Of a stretch of 43,247 nucleotides of DNA, positions 1-6,031 are shown one piece after another. The number at the start of each line of letters is the position of its first letter. Position 1 is the stretch's first letter. This stretch comes from JBAXAB01 sp037142735 (lineage in GTDB: Bacteria > Patescibacteriota > Minisyncoccia > Phycocordibacterales > CAIZLB01). The notes beneath the pieces were generated by a model. It had not been told where the DNA came from. It was given only the letters and a program-made list of their open reading frames with translations, and did not search any database. The position numbers and the translations under genes were made by a program. The stretch is taken from assembly GCA_037142735.1 (NCBI GenBank), contig JBAXAB010000006.1, forward strand, positions 1 through 43,247, written 5' to 3'.

Positions 1-86
1 ACCATACGCCCTTATATTTCCCATTAGGAAATATATAAACCACAATCGTTTATTAATTAACTCTATCTTTCAATGTGTTACCTGCC

Positions 87-116
87 TATCGTTCGCGCTT
101 GAGAACGCAAACGATA
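87..116. other. Intergenic stem-loop
   Basis: TATCGTT (87-93) pairs with AACGATA (110-116), then a C/A mismatch, then GCG/CGC, with an 8-nt loop. On the + strand it is followed after some 13 nt by a short T-run, so it could end a transcript entering from the left. I see no gene attached to it. Nothing protein-coding is convincing in 1-849. Confidence 0.4.
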
Positions 117-130
117 GTTGTTCTCAGTTT

Positions 131-159
131 TTGATTTCCAAATCTTACGATTCTAAAAT
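131..159 (+). promoter_or_regulatory. Possible promoter (TTGATT-17-TAAAAT)
   Basis: TTGATT at 131-136 and TAAAAT at 154-159 are 17 nt apart and point into the folded stretch at 179-247. The only ORF downstream (starting 229) is not convincing, so any product would be an RNA. This is sequence match only. Confidence 0.3.
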
Positions 160-178
160 CATCAACTGGAACGTCCGC

Positions 179-247
179 CTCGGGATTCGAAAAGACCAAA
201 TGAAACATCAAGCAACTATTGCTAGGACTTGATGAGTCATTCCCGGG
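179..247. other. Folded intergenic segment (nested inverted repeats)
   Basis: An outer stem CTCGGGA (179-185) with TCCCGGG (241-247, one G-U pair) encloses an inner stem CATCAAG (206-212) with CTTGATG (228-234). The arrangement looks like a small structured RNA domain. Strand is uncertain; the + strand promoter-like site at 131-159 would transcribe it. No known RNA family was recognised. Confidence 0.35.
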
Positions 248-316
248 CAGAATTTAGTTTTCAAAAGGCTGTCGTTCTGTCAGTTGTCTCGAGATACAAG
301 TGGTTTTCTTTTTTAC

Positions 317-339
317 AAAAAAACCGCTCTTTTGAGCGG
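317..339 (-). terminator. Intrinsic terminator
   Basis: CCGCTC (324-329) and GAGCGG (334-339) form a 6-bp stem with loop TTTT. On the minus strand the stem is followed by seven Ts. It ends the short transcript started at 414-441. Confidence 0.65.
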
Positions 340-407
340 AATTTCAAACCATCAGCTGTTAAAGCTTTGGTCTGTTATTCCGCTTTGTATCTGTTACTCA
401 TAACGTG
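318..407 (-). ncRNA. Candidate short transcript (about 90 nt)
   Basis: A near-consensus promoter (414-441) on the minus strand is followed about 70 nt later by an intrinsic terminator (320-339 plus T-run). The intervening RNA has only an 8-codon ORF beginning with ATG near its 5' end (MSNRYKAE), so it may be a small RNA or a leader peptide. No family was recognised. The existence of the transcript is inferred from the promoter and terminator. Confidence 0.4.
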
Positions 408-413
408 CTAGCC

Positions 414-441
414 ATTATACACAGGGAAACTATGCTGTCAA
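414..441 (-). promoter_or_regulatory. Strong sigma70-type promoter (TTGACA-16-TATAAT)
   Basis: On the minus strand TTGACA (436-441) and TATAAT (414-419) are both perfect consensus hexamers, 16 nt apart. The predicted start is near 407. It is among the best promoters in the window, yet no protein gene follows it. Confidence 0.65.
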
Positions 442-499
442 ACGCTATTATCAGGGTTTAGGGTGGGGATATGTTGGGGATAAATATACACTTAAAATC

Positions 500-540
500 A
501 ATGAAAAACCGCCGGCCAAAACGGGTGTTTTGACCAGCGG
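500..540 (-). terminator. Intrinsic terminator of the 558-749 RNA
   Basis: A stem formed by 509-522 and 527-540 (CCGC and CAAAAC against GTTTTG and GCGG, minor mismatches) with a 4-nt loop is followed on the minus strand by TTTTT. On the + strand there is no T-run. It therefore ends a minus-strand transcript, namely the structured RNA just upstream. Confidence 0.65.
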
Positions 541-557
541 GTCAAGGAGAAAGTGGT

Positions 558-749
558 GGACCAGGGACATAGCGCAGTTATTCTTGCTATGAAGGATACT
601 CTTTGTTTTGTGGATTTAGACCCAGAAAGGCTTATCCCCACTAACTCTAAGGTCCTTCACCTATTGTGACGACGCATACCGAGGTGTTTGTACCTACACC
701 CAGTGTCTACTGCAGCAAGGTTCCACCCGTGTAACCCAGTCCCTGGTCC
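558..749 (-). ncRNA. Structured non-coding RNA of unidentified class
   Basis: The two ends form a perfect 11-bp stem (558-568 with 739-749). Inside are several local stem-loops; reading the minus strand these are GGTT/AACC, CAGT/ACTG, GGTGT/ACACC, a longer arm closed by GAAGGA/TCCTTC, and CATAGC/GCTATG (569-574 with 587-592). A promoter lies 8 nt before the first G (749) and a terminator follows at 500-540, which sets the strand. No ORF of note is present. The length (192 nt) and closed ends recall 6S RNA, but the interior is multibranched rather than a rod. The 5' part has CTGGGTTACACGGG, loosely like the 5' end of tmRNA, and the 3' stem is followed by ACCA, yet there is no T-arm and no tag ORF. 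I leave the class open. Confidence 0.6.
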
Positions 750-757
750 AAAAGAAA

Positions 758-784
758 TCTATATTAAAAATATAAAAGTAACAA
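758..784 (-). promoter_or_regulatory. Promoter of the 558-749 RNA
   Basis: On the minus strand TTGTTA (779-784) and TATAGA (758-763) are spaced 15 nt apart. The -10 ends 8 nt before G749, exactly where the terminal stem of the RNA begins. The spacer is short, but the position fits. Confidence 0.5.
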
Positions 785-837
785 GTTCTACAGAATAACA
801 TCCTCAGAAATCAGGCTTATTTACATACATTACATGC

Positions 838-843
838 TAAAAT
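838..843 (+). promoter_or_regulatory. Extended -10 (TGC-TAAAAT) directly before the start codon
   Basis: TAAAAT, preceded by TGC, ends 6 nt before the ATG at 850, so transcription would begin at or next to the start codon (leaderless mRNA). No good -35 is visible. Confidence 0.45.
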
Positions 844-849
844 ATACTC

Positions 850-1860
850 ATGAAATATTTATCGAAAATTACTTTGATCTTCAGTATTATTATGTTGACT
901 CTGTTTTTTTATGCACCCTCTGCTAACTTCTTTAATTCTGAAATTAACTCGGTTTACTATTATGGAGTTTTGATATTACAGCTGTTATTCCTAGCCATGA
1001 TTGATGCACTTTCACCAAACCATCCAAGAATTGCAAGACTTTTGCCTTTGGGATTCTTTTGGCCAATAGTTTTAGCAATTCTTGCAACCCCCCTCTTACA
1101 GGAAGCTGCGGGTGAATTTTTTATTATATTTTTAATAAACTCGATATTGTTAATGTTCCTCTTTGCGATAGTTACCAAAACATTTACACGTGTCACATCC
1201 GAGGCGGCCTACTATCTAATTTTTACTTTTTTCCTCCTTACGTCACTTGGGTTGGCTTATGTTAATCAGTCGGATTTCGGAGTGGCCCAATCTGGGTTGG
1301 ACAACGTTGACAGATCTGTAGCGGAACTAAAAATGAGATCAGACTTAAACTCTGACCAAAAGTTTCAAGAACTGGACCAGTTAGGAACATACTGTAATAA
1401 AATTTATTCACCAATAAAAAAAGCAAACTGTATATCTGATTTTTCAGCCAAAATTAAAGAAGTCAAATATATCAACGAGCAAGTCAGCGGATTTACAACT
1501 GACCCAGAAGATTGCAACAAGATGGAGACCGAAAAAAAATATGCATGTCAAAGAAATATAGTAAGGAACACAATAGGAAACGGAGCTGACGATATATCTG
1601 TGTGTGAAAAATTTGATAAGGGTAACAACGCTAACGATAGTAGACCTGCGGAGGATCTAACCTCCGACGACTGTTACGCACATATAGCCGAATTCCAGAG
1701 ACAAGGATCTTTCTGCAACATGATTATTAATGATACTAAGAAAATGAATTGTTACTATACATTAATCCATGACACGAGAGATCCTTCTATCTGCTCTCAA
1801 ATACCTGATCAAAAGACAAGGGATTTATTATCGAGTGTAAAAATTTGTCCAGTCAAATAA
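850..1860 (+). CDS. Membrane protein with C-terminal Cys-pair repeats, function unknown
   Basis: 336 residues. The first about 145 residues contain five hydrophobic segments (around 7-25, 36-53, 64-83, 90-110, 118-139), so the protein is anchored in the membrane. The remaining about 190 residues are soluble and hold ten cysteines arranged as five pairs, each starting C-x-x-[IMF] and ending with a second Cys some 10-24 residues later (CNKI...KKANC, CNKM...KKYAC, CEKF...DDC, CNMI...KKMNC, CSQI...KIC). This looks like a divergent tandem repeat stabilised by disulfides outside the cell; that role is inference. No enzyme motif is visible and I do not recognise the family. It is preceded by a -10 6 nt from the ATG and converges with the HTH gene at 1871, leaving no room for a separate terminator. 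Confidence 0.75.
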   Translation: MKYLSKITLIFSIIMLTLFFYAPSANFFNSEINSVYYYGVLILQLLFLAMIDALSPNHPRIARLLPLGFFWPIVLAILATPLLQEAAGEFFIIFLINSILLMFLFAIVTKTFTRVTSEAAYYLIFTFFLLTSLGLAYVNQSDFGVAQSGLDNVDRSVAELKMRSDLNSDQKFQELDQLGTYCNKIYSPIKKANCISDFSAKIKEVKYINEQVSGFTTDPEDCNKMETEKKYACQRNIVRNTIGNGADDISVCEKFDKGNNANDSRPAEDLTSDDCYAHIAEFQRQGSFCNMIINDTKKMNCYYTLIHDTRDPSICSQIPDQKTRDLLSSVKICPVK

Positions 1861-1870
1861 AACCTCTAAC

Positions 1871-2434
1871 CTACAACACCTTCAACTTATCAAAAATGAC
1901 ATTATGGGGATAATCAATAACATCTCGGACCAATCTGTCCCCTATACCATGTCTGTACTTGAAATCATCCGTCTCTAGAATAGAATAACGAATTTCTCGG
2001 CCAACTTCTGCTTCGATTTGTGACATAACATTTTGAATAGAACCTTCTTTGTATTTATCCCCTACAACCATAATATCTAACCCCCCTTCCCAGTGTTCGG
2101 TAAACAAACCTGTTAAAATCACCATTTTTACTTTGCAAACTTTTGAAATCTTTTTAATGATCTCTTGAGGAGTAATCAAGCTAGTTTTAAGAAGTAATCT
2201 TTGGAATTCGTTAAGGTATGAGAAGTTTTCATTGAGAATCCAAGTCGAGTTGGCCTTCTTTTTGACCATTTCTACGCTTGCTAGAAAGTTCAACTCGGAC
2301 CGAGTTTTTGCAGGTGAGATTTTTGCACGAGTAGAAACATCCTTTGTTGAAAGGACTATGCTTGGGTTAAACAAGAACAATCGCATTACCTTTATTCTGC
2401 TTGTACCGCCGAAGATTTTTTCTAGAATTGTCAT
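1871..2434 (-). CDS. Winged-helix protein with degenerate nucleotidyltransferase-like domain
   Basis: 187 residues. Residues 1-75 look like an ArsR/MarR-type winged helix: a short amphipathic start, then a helix-turn-helix around 28-55 and a wing ending in WILNEN. Residues 100-187 resemble the minimal nucleotidyltransferase fold: a strand (VKMVILTGLF), a Gly-Gly-Leu-Asp segment at 117-120, and a strand ending in VVGD. The catalytic D-x-D is not intact (D120 is followed by I-M), so it is probably a non-catalytic sensor domain, as in other regulators of this architecture. A DNA-binding regulator is the best guess; its target is unknown. The -10 TAATAT (2442-2447) lies 7 nt before the ATG, just past the rplL terminator, so the gene is transcribed separately. 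Confidence 0.7.
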   Translation of the reverse strand: MTILEKIFGGTSRIKVMRLFLFNPSIVLSTKDVSTRAKISPAKTRSELNFLASVEMVKKKANSTWILNENFSYLNEFQRLLLKTSLITPQEIIKKISKVCKVKMVILTGLFTEHWEGGLDIMVVGDKYKEGSIQNVMSQIEAEVGREIRYSILETDDFKYRHGIGDRLVRDVIDYPHNVIFDKLKVL

Positions 2435-2441
2435 AGGTATG

Positions 2442-2447
2442 ATATTA
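2442..2447 (-). promoter_or_regulatory. -10 element of the 1871-2434 gene
   Basis: TAATAT on the minus strand ends 7 nt before the ATG, predicting a leaderless transcript. It sits at the end of the rplL terminator T-tract. Confidence 0.4.
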
Positions 2448-2457
2448 ACACAAAAAG

Positions 2458-2485
2458 AAAAACCCCACTATTACATGAGGTCTTT
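2458..2485 (-). terminator. rplJ-rplL terminator
   Basis: AAAAACCCCA (2458-2467) pairs with TGAGGTCTTT (2476-2485), including G-U pairs. On the minus strand the stem ends in TGGGGTTTTT, 20 nt after the rplL stop. Confidence 0.6.
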
Positions 2486-2505
2486 CTTTTTTGGATTTGT
2501 ATTGC

Positions 2506-2895
2506 TTATTTAAGCTCTACCTTTCCACCAGCAGCTTCTACCAATTTCTTTAGGTTTTCAGCATCTTCTTTCTTCATTCCAGCCTTCAAAACTGAAGGAG
2601 CAGCGTCCACAAGGTCCTTTGCTTCCTTAAGACCAAGTGCCAATGCTTCCTTAACAGCCTTAATAACTGCAATCTTGTTACCTCCAGCGTCTGTAAGGTT
2701 AACGTCGAATGCTGACTTTTCTTCAGCTGCGGCTACTGCAGGACCTGCTACTGCTACTGCAGCGGCTGATACACCGAATTTAGCCTCTAGGAACTTTACT
2801 AATTCGTGAAGCTCGAGCACGCTCATTTTTTCAATTGATTCAACAACTGTTTTGAACTGTGCAGGAGTTTCGATAACTTTGTTTTCTTCTGACAT
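2506..2895 (-). CDS. rplL: Ribosomal protein L7/L12
   Basis: 129 residues, the usual length. L7/L12 dimers form the flexible stalk of the 50S subunit and recruit translation GTPases. The N-terminal dimerisation helices (about 13-45, with LELHELVKFLE), the Ala-rich hinge (about 46-58) and the C-terminal domain (about 60-129, with EKSAFDV, AVIKAVKEALALGLKEAKDLV and the final GGKVELK) are all present. The gene lies 35 nt downstream of rplJ and forms with it the classic two-gene operon, controlled by the L10 leader upstream. There is no Shine-Dalgarno before the ATG; the upstream stretch is A/T-rich. Confidence 0.98.
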   Translation of the reverse strand: MSEENKVIETPAQFKTVVESIEKMSVLELHELVKFLEAKFGVSAAAVAVAGPAVAAAEEKSAFDVNLTDAGGNKIAVIKAVKEALALGLKEAKDLVDAAPSVLKAGMKKEDAENLKKLVEAAGGKVELK

Positions 2896-2930
2896 ATGTT
2901 TGTTTTATAAATTTAATAATTATGCTTTTG

Positions 2931-3419
2931 TTACTTTTGCTTTTCAGCGATACCATTCAACGCGATAACAAGACCCTGAATTGGAGAATTGATAAGGTTG
3001 ACGAATTGCGCGTAGAGAGTCTGGCGGGATGGAATGTTTGCAATAGAAAGCATTGAAACCTTGTCCTTGTATCCAGCTTCAAAAATACCTCCCACAATTG
3101 CCACTCGGTTATCAAATTTCTTTTGGAAATTATACACTTCGCGGGCTGGGGCGATTTGATCTTCTGAATATACAAGAGCGATTTCACCATCAAGAGCTGG
3201 CACTTCACCGGTATATGATTTCTCGGCAAGCGCACGCTTGATCAATGTTTTCTTCGCAACAAAATATCCAACCTGAGTTTCTCTTAGAGCCTTTCGAATT
3301 TGAGTTGTTTCCAATACGGTTAATTTGTGGAAATTCACAAAAACAATTGTTTTTGCTTTGTCTAAAATCTTTCGTACTGAATCAACTACTTCTGTCTTTT
3401 TTGCTTTACTAAGTGCCAT
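2931..3419 (-). CDS. rplJ: Ribosomal protein L10
   Basis: 162 residues from the ATG at 3419 (MALSKAKK). L10 anchors L7/L12 dimers to 23S rRNA at the stalk base and binds its own mRNA leader. The N-terminal rRNA-binding domain has the family motifs VFVNFHKLTV, T-x-x-R-x-x-LR and FVAKKTLIKRAL; the C-terminal helix that binds L7/L12 is present. The frame opens further upstream (to 3446) but the ATG at 3419 matches the family start. A short overlapping upstream ORF of 14 codons (MDGARRDFAKSNGT) ends just inside rplJ, and a hairpin (3437-3465) lies directly upstream, so translational coupling or occlusion is possible. Confidence 0.97.
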   Translation of the reverse strand: MALSKAKKTEVVDSVRKILDKAKTIVFVNFHKLTVLETTQIRKALRETQVGYFVAKKTLIKRALAEKSYTGEVPALDGEIALVYSEDQIAPAREVYNFQKKFDNRVAIVGGIFEAGYKDKVSMLSIANIPSRQTLYAQFVNLINSPIQGLVIALNGIAEKQK

Positions 3420-3436
3420 TTGATTTTGCGAAATCA

Positions 3437-3465
3437 CGTCGCGCACCGTCCATTAAAGCGCGACG
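3437..3465. promoter_or_regulatory. Hairpin immediately upstream of rplJ
   Basis: CGTCGCGC (3437-3444) and GCGCGACG (3458-3465) are perfect complements. In the rplJ mRNA this stem ends 18 nt before the start codon. On the + strand it is followed by a long T-rich run and would act as a terminator against antisense transcription into the L10 leader. Confidence 0.45.
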
Positions 3466-3521
3466 CTTTTTCTTTTTTTGATTTTTGTTTTGCTTTTCGA
3501 CCTAGGCCTGTCTTTAAATGA

Positions 3522-3545
3522 AACAAGCGCCGTTAGGCGCTTGTT
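3522..3545 (-). terminator. Attenuator in the L10 leader
   Basis: AACAAGCGCC (3522-3531) and GGCGCTTGTT (3536-3545) form a perfect 10-bp stem with a 4-nt loop, followed on the minus strand by TTTCATTT. It lies between the L10-binding element and rplJ, where an attenuator is expected. Confidence 0.6.
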
Positions 3546-3640
3546 CGAAGGATAGGGGTGAAAACACATCAGTGTTTCCGACCTCTGCATAGGGCTTACA
3601 GTTAATGAATAACAGTGCCTATGGTCTTCGAAGCCTATGC
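3546..3640 (-). promoter_or_regulatory. L10 leader (autoregulatory element of rplJ-rplL)
   Basis: On the minus strand a stem GACC-ATAGG pairs with CCTATG-(CAGA)-GGTC (3580-3626), giving the bulged helix and ...GCAGAGGT 3' strand typical of the L10 binding site. A second hairpin AAACAC/GTGTTT (3562-3577) follows, and TTCGAAG (3544-3550) can pair with CTTCGAA (3626-3632) to close the domain. The L10-L12 complex is known to bind such leaders and repress its own operon; here an attenuator hairpin follows. Identification rests on the consensus core and the position. Confidence 0.7.
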
Positions 3641-3645
3641 GCTAC

Positions 3646-3673
3646 ATATTACGGTAAATCTATTTTATGTCAA
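3646..3673 (-). promoter_or_regulatory. rplJ-rplL promoter (TTGACA-16-TAATAT)
   Basis: On the minus strand a perfect -35 (3668-3673) and a good -10 (3646-3651) are 16 nt apart, placing the start near 3639, just at the start of the L10 leader. Confidence 0.7.
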
Positions 3674-3683
3674 TAAAGAAATA

Positions 3684-3779
3684 TTAATGAACAACGGAGC
3701 TAATCGCAAAAAAGAGTAGGCCTAGTACAAGAAGGCCAATGAACCCGACAATTAATTTAGTAGACGTTCTATCAATCAC
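3684..3779 (-). CDS. 31-residue single-span membrane peptide (candidate)
   Basis: GTG at 3779 opens a 31-codon frame: a polar start (MIDRTSTK), then one hydrophobic segment (LIVGFIGLLVLGLLFFAIS) and a short tail SVVH. TATAAT (3786-3791) ends 6 nt before the GTG, so the mRNA would start at the initiation codon; several genes in this window share that arrangement. A TTG further upstream would give 41 codons but lies before the -10. The gene sits between a terminator (3811-3836) and the rplJ promoter. Function unknown; it could be a small membrane protein or a regulator. The case rests on promoter position and the clean transmembrane segment. Confidence 0.45.
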   Translation of the reverse strand: MIDRTSTKLIVGFIGLLVLGLLFFAISSVVH

Positions 3780-3810
3780 GTACCTATTATAATGTGAATA
3801 CTCCAAAACA

Positions 3811-3836
3811 AAAAGCCACCCTTGCGGGTGGCTTTT
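3811..3836. terminator. Terminator of the surface-protein gene
   Basis: AAAAGCCACCC (3811-3821) and GGGTGGCTTTT (3826-3836) form a perfect 11-bp stem with loop TTGC and T/A tracts on both sides. It ends the 3894-5684 transcript and could work in both directions. Confidence 0.8.
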
Positions 3837-3893
3837 TGTTTAAACTAATCGTTTCCGATTGTCTCCGAAACTATCCTTGTTGCCTAAGCAATA

Positions 3894-5684
3894 TTATTGC
3901 TGGTTAGCAGCTGCAGAAGTCTTGAAGTCATCGAATCCGTAAGTCTGAGTAGTTGTTCCGTTTCCAGCGTTCCACTTAATCTGGGTGATACCAGCGTTGT
4001 AGAGACCAGCAGCGAATCCAACACTCTTAGCAGTAACAGTTACAGTAGCACTAGATCCATTAGAGATATCGTTACTTGGGAGAGTAGCTACTACAGTGTT
4101 TGCAGCTGTTGCGGCAATACCATTAGAGAATGTAACTGTGACATCACCGTTTCCAGGAAGGATCACGTTACCACCCAAAGCCTTGATATTAAGAGGGAAG
4201 ACAGCAGTTACAGTAGAAGTACCTCCTGAGATTGCTGCATTTTGTGCAGTAATTGTAGGTGTACCAGCCAATGTAATGATAGCCGCCTTTGTGTATACGT
4301 ACTGGTTTGCATTGTTTACCGCGTTTCCTGAAGCAGTTGCAGTGTTACCATTTGGAGTCTGGTATACAACAGAGGTAATTGTTGTAGATGCAAATGTTGC
4401 GTTAACAGCAGTTGAAGGGAATTCAGCCTTGATAGTGAATGTTGTAGGTGTCTCACTATTAGGGACCAATGAACCATTAGTTGTATCTAGGTTGTCGAAT
4501 GAAACTGAACCGTTTGAAGGAACAGATTTCTGTTTCAACAATGTTGAACCGTTATACAAGTACAATGATATAGGAAGTGTTCCTGAAGCAGTTGTAGATG
4601 CGTTAACAGTTAACAGTCTTGACTCACCTGAACTTGACTGAAGGTTGAATGTACCTATAACAACGTCTGTAAGATTAGCATCACCGTTTACACGATTATT
4701 AGCAGATCTTAGAGTAGTTCCAGATGAAGAGAGCGTCAAAGTAGACGTTCCAGGCTTCTTGAATGTGTGTGTTCTAGTGTACGCAGTACCTGAAGCTGAA
4801 TCGAATGAGTAGAAGCTAGACACTCCATTTCCTGACACAGCTCGAAGAGAGGTGTTGTTGTAACCATCGATAGTAACACCACGGTCATTATCAATTGAGT
4901 TAGTAGAGAATGAAACTGTCAAAGTCTTCGTAGCATCCTTAGCAACAACGAAGTTCAAAGCCGGAATTCTTACGTAGTAAATCTGGTTTTGATCCTTAGT
5001 GAATGTTGTCAAGTTAACAGGAAGAGTTGCGATAACATTTGAACCATCCCATACCTTGATTGTGTTAATCAAAGTAGATGGGTTTTCATTTGATGAACCG
5101 TTTGAAACTGCAACCTGAAGGTCGATAGTCTGAACAGTTACATCAGAGATTCTTGCTCGCAATTCTAGACCGTAAACTTGAACATCTGTCTGAGTCTTGA
5201 TGTTCAAGTTGTCAGATGGAGTTGAAGCCAATCTAACATCTAGACTACCTTCTACGTTACTAGATACAGTTGTAGTTGTAGTTGTAGTTGTAGTTGTACA
5301 AGATGCACCAGTCTGAGCATTAAACATAGCACCAGCTGAACAACCTGCTACTGTTGTAGTTGTTCCACCCATGTCAGAGTTGGCGATGCCAGCTGTGATT
5401 GGACCGAAGTAACCCAATGCAGGACTGATTGACTTAGCCATTTGGTAAGCCTTTACCGCTGATCTAGTCAAAGGACCGAAGTGACCCATAGATACACCTG
5501 CAGGCATTGTAAGGAGTCCTTTAGACACCAAAAAATTCTGAAGTGCAACTACAGCACTGCCCGTACTACCAATAGTAAGAGGAGCAGTTAATGTTGTTGT
5601 CATTGACTGAGCACTAGCAGCTACCGGAGCAACTACTGAGAATGCAAGAGCCAATGAAAGAGCAACCGTGATTATTCTTTTCAT
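3894..5684 (-). CDS. Secreted surface protein with peptidoglycan-binding domain
   Basis: 596 residues. A clear signal peptide (KR then a hydrophobic core, ending ASA-Q around residue 26) directs export. Residues about 36-105 form a PG_binding_1-type domain (LTIGSTGSAVVALQNFL, HFGPLTRSAVKAYQ, YFGPITAG), expected to hold the protein on the cell wall. A Thr run near 131-140 serves as linker, and about 145-596 is a Thr/Ser/Asn-rich beta-strand region like stacked Ig-like or S-layer modules, without a recognised catalytic motif. A structural, S-layer-like or adhesive surface protein is the likely role. It is monocistronic, with its own promoter, a leader of over 200 nt containing a strong stem, and a strong terminator, which suggests high expression. 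Codons are strongly biased compared with neighbouring hypothetical genes. Confidence 0.85.
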   Translation of the reverse strand: MKRIITVALSLALAFSVVAPVAASAQSMTTTLTAPLTIGSTGSAVVALQNFLVSKGLLTMPAGVSMGHFGPLTRSAVKAYQMAKSISPALGYFGPITAGIANSDMGGTTTTVAGCSAGAMFNAQTGASCTTTTTTTTTTVSSNVEGSLDVRLASTPSDNLNIKTQTDVQVYGLELRARISDVTVQTIDLQVAVSNGSSNENPSTLINTIKVWDGSNVIATLPVNLTTFTKDQNQIYYVRIPALNFVVAKDATKTLTVSFSTNSIDNDRGVTIDGYNNTSLRAVSGNGVSSFYSFDSASGTAYTRTHTFKKPGTSTLTLSSSGTTLRSANNRVNGDANLTDVVIGTFNLQSSSGESRLLTVNASTTASGTLPISLYLYNGSTLLKQKSVPSNGSVSFDNLDTTNGSLVPNSETPTTFTIKAEFPSTAVNATFASTTITSVVYQTPNGNTATASGNAVNNANQYVYTKAAIITLAGTPTITAQNAAISGGTSTVTAVFPLNIKALGGNVILPGNGDVTVTFSNGIAATAANTVVATLPSNDISNGSSATVTVTAKSVGFAAGLYNAGITQIKWNAGNGTTTQTYGFDDFKTSAAANQQ

Positions 5685-5754
5685 TTTTAAATATTAATTA
5701 AGCTTAATTTTGTAATAGACGATACGAACTTGCTTTACTTTATAAGATTTTATA

Positions 5755-5888
5755 ATGCGCAAGCGCACATCGTCTCCGGGTCAAGATCTTTATGAACCCG
5801 AATTGAAACTCTAATCCTCTCGTTGTCGGAAACTGCTTCCGTACGCCCATTTAGGCTTATTCTGAGGCTTAAAACTACAATTCGGGTT
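5755..5888 (-). promoter_or_regulatory. Structured 5' leader of the surface-protein mRNA
   Basis: AACCCGAATTG (5795-5805) and CAATTCGGGTT (5878-5888) are perfect 11-nt complements enclosing about 72 nt with smaller stems, including CGGAA/TTCCG and CCTC/GAGG. A further hairpin TGCGC-AA-GCGCA lies closer to the start codon, and CGGGT/CCCG pairs lie between. The domain sits in the untranslated leader (about 5685-5925) of the 3894-5684 gene. It could be a stabilising structure or a cis-regulator; it does not match a riboswitch I know. Confidence 0.5.
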
Positions 5889-5933
5889 AATAAAAACACG
5901 CCCTTCAAGAACTATGACGTTCTATGAAACCTA

Positions 5934-5962
5934 ATATTACAGAATATACACTGAATATACAA
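5934..5962 (-). promoter_or_regulatory. Promoter of the surface-protein gene (TTGTAT-17-TAATAT)
   Basis: On the minus strand TTGTAT (5957-5962) and TAATAT (5934-5939) are 17 nt apart, giving a start near 5926 and a leader of about 240 nt. Confidence 0.5.
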
Positions 5963-5993
5963 GGGTTTTATACACAATCCTGTTGACAGAATC

Positions 5994-6012
5994 AAGGACA
6001 TGCGATGTCCTT
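5994..6012 (-). terminator. Probable terminator of the 6032-6844 gene
   Basis: AAGGACAT (5994-6001) and ATGTCCTT (6005-6012) form a perfect 8-bp stem with a 3-nt loop, 20 nt past the stop codon. The T-run is poor, so efficiency is uncertain. Confidence 0.45.
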
Positions 6013-6031
6013 TAAGTCACCTTGACCGGCA

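Noticed and set aside
229..411. 60-codon + strand ORF in the first intergenic region
   Set aside because: It runs across the minus-strand terminator at 317-339, with low-complexity content, no promoter fit and no recognisable protein features.
558..749. Reading the structured RNA as tmRNA or 6S RNA
   Set aside because: No T-arm, no tag-peptide ORF ending in a stop after ALAA-like codons, and a multibranched interior instead of a rod; left unclassified.
4096..4641. 181-codon + strand ORF inside the surface-protein gene
   Set aside because: Antisense shadow of the strongly biased, repeat-like codons of the 3894-5684 gene; that gene has signal peptide, domain, promoter and terminator.
5280..5310. 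Simple-sequence repeat (Thr codons) in the surface-protein gene as a CRISPR-like or phase-variable repeat
   Set aside because: It is a codon-level GTT/ACA-type Thr run in a linker; the period is 3-6 nt and in frame, so length changes would not switch the gene off. No CRISPR array was seen in the window.
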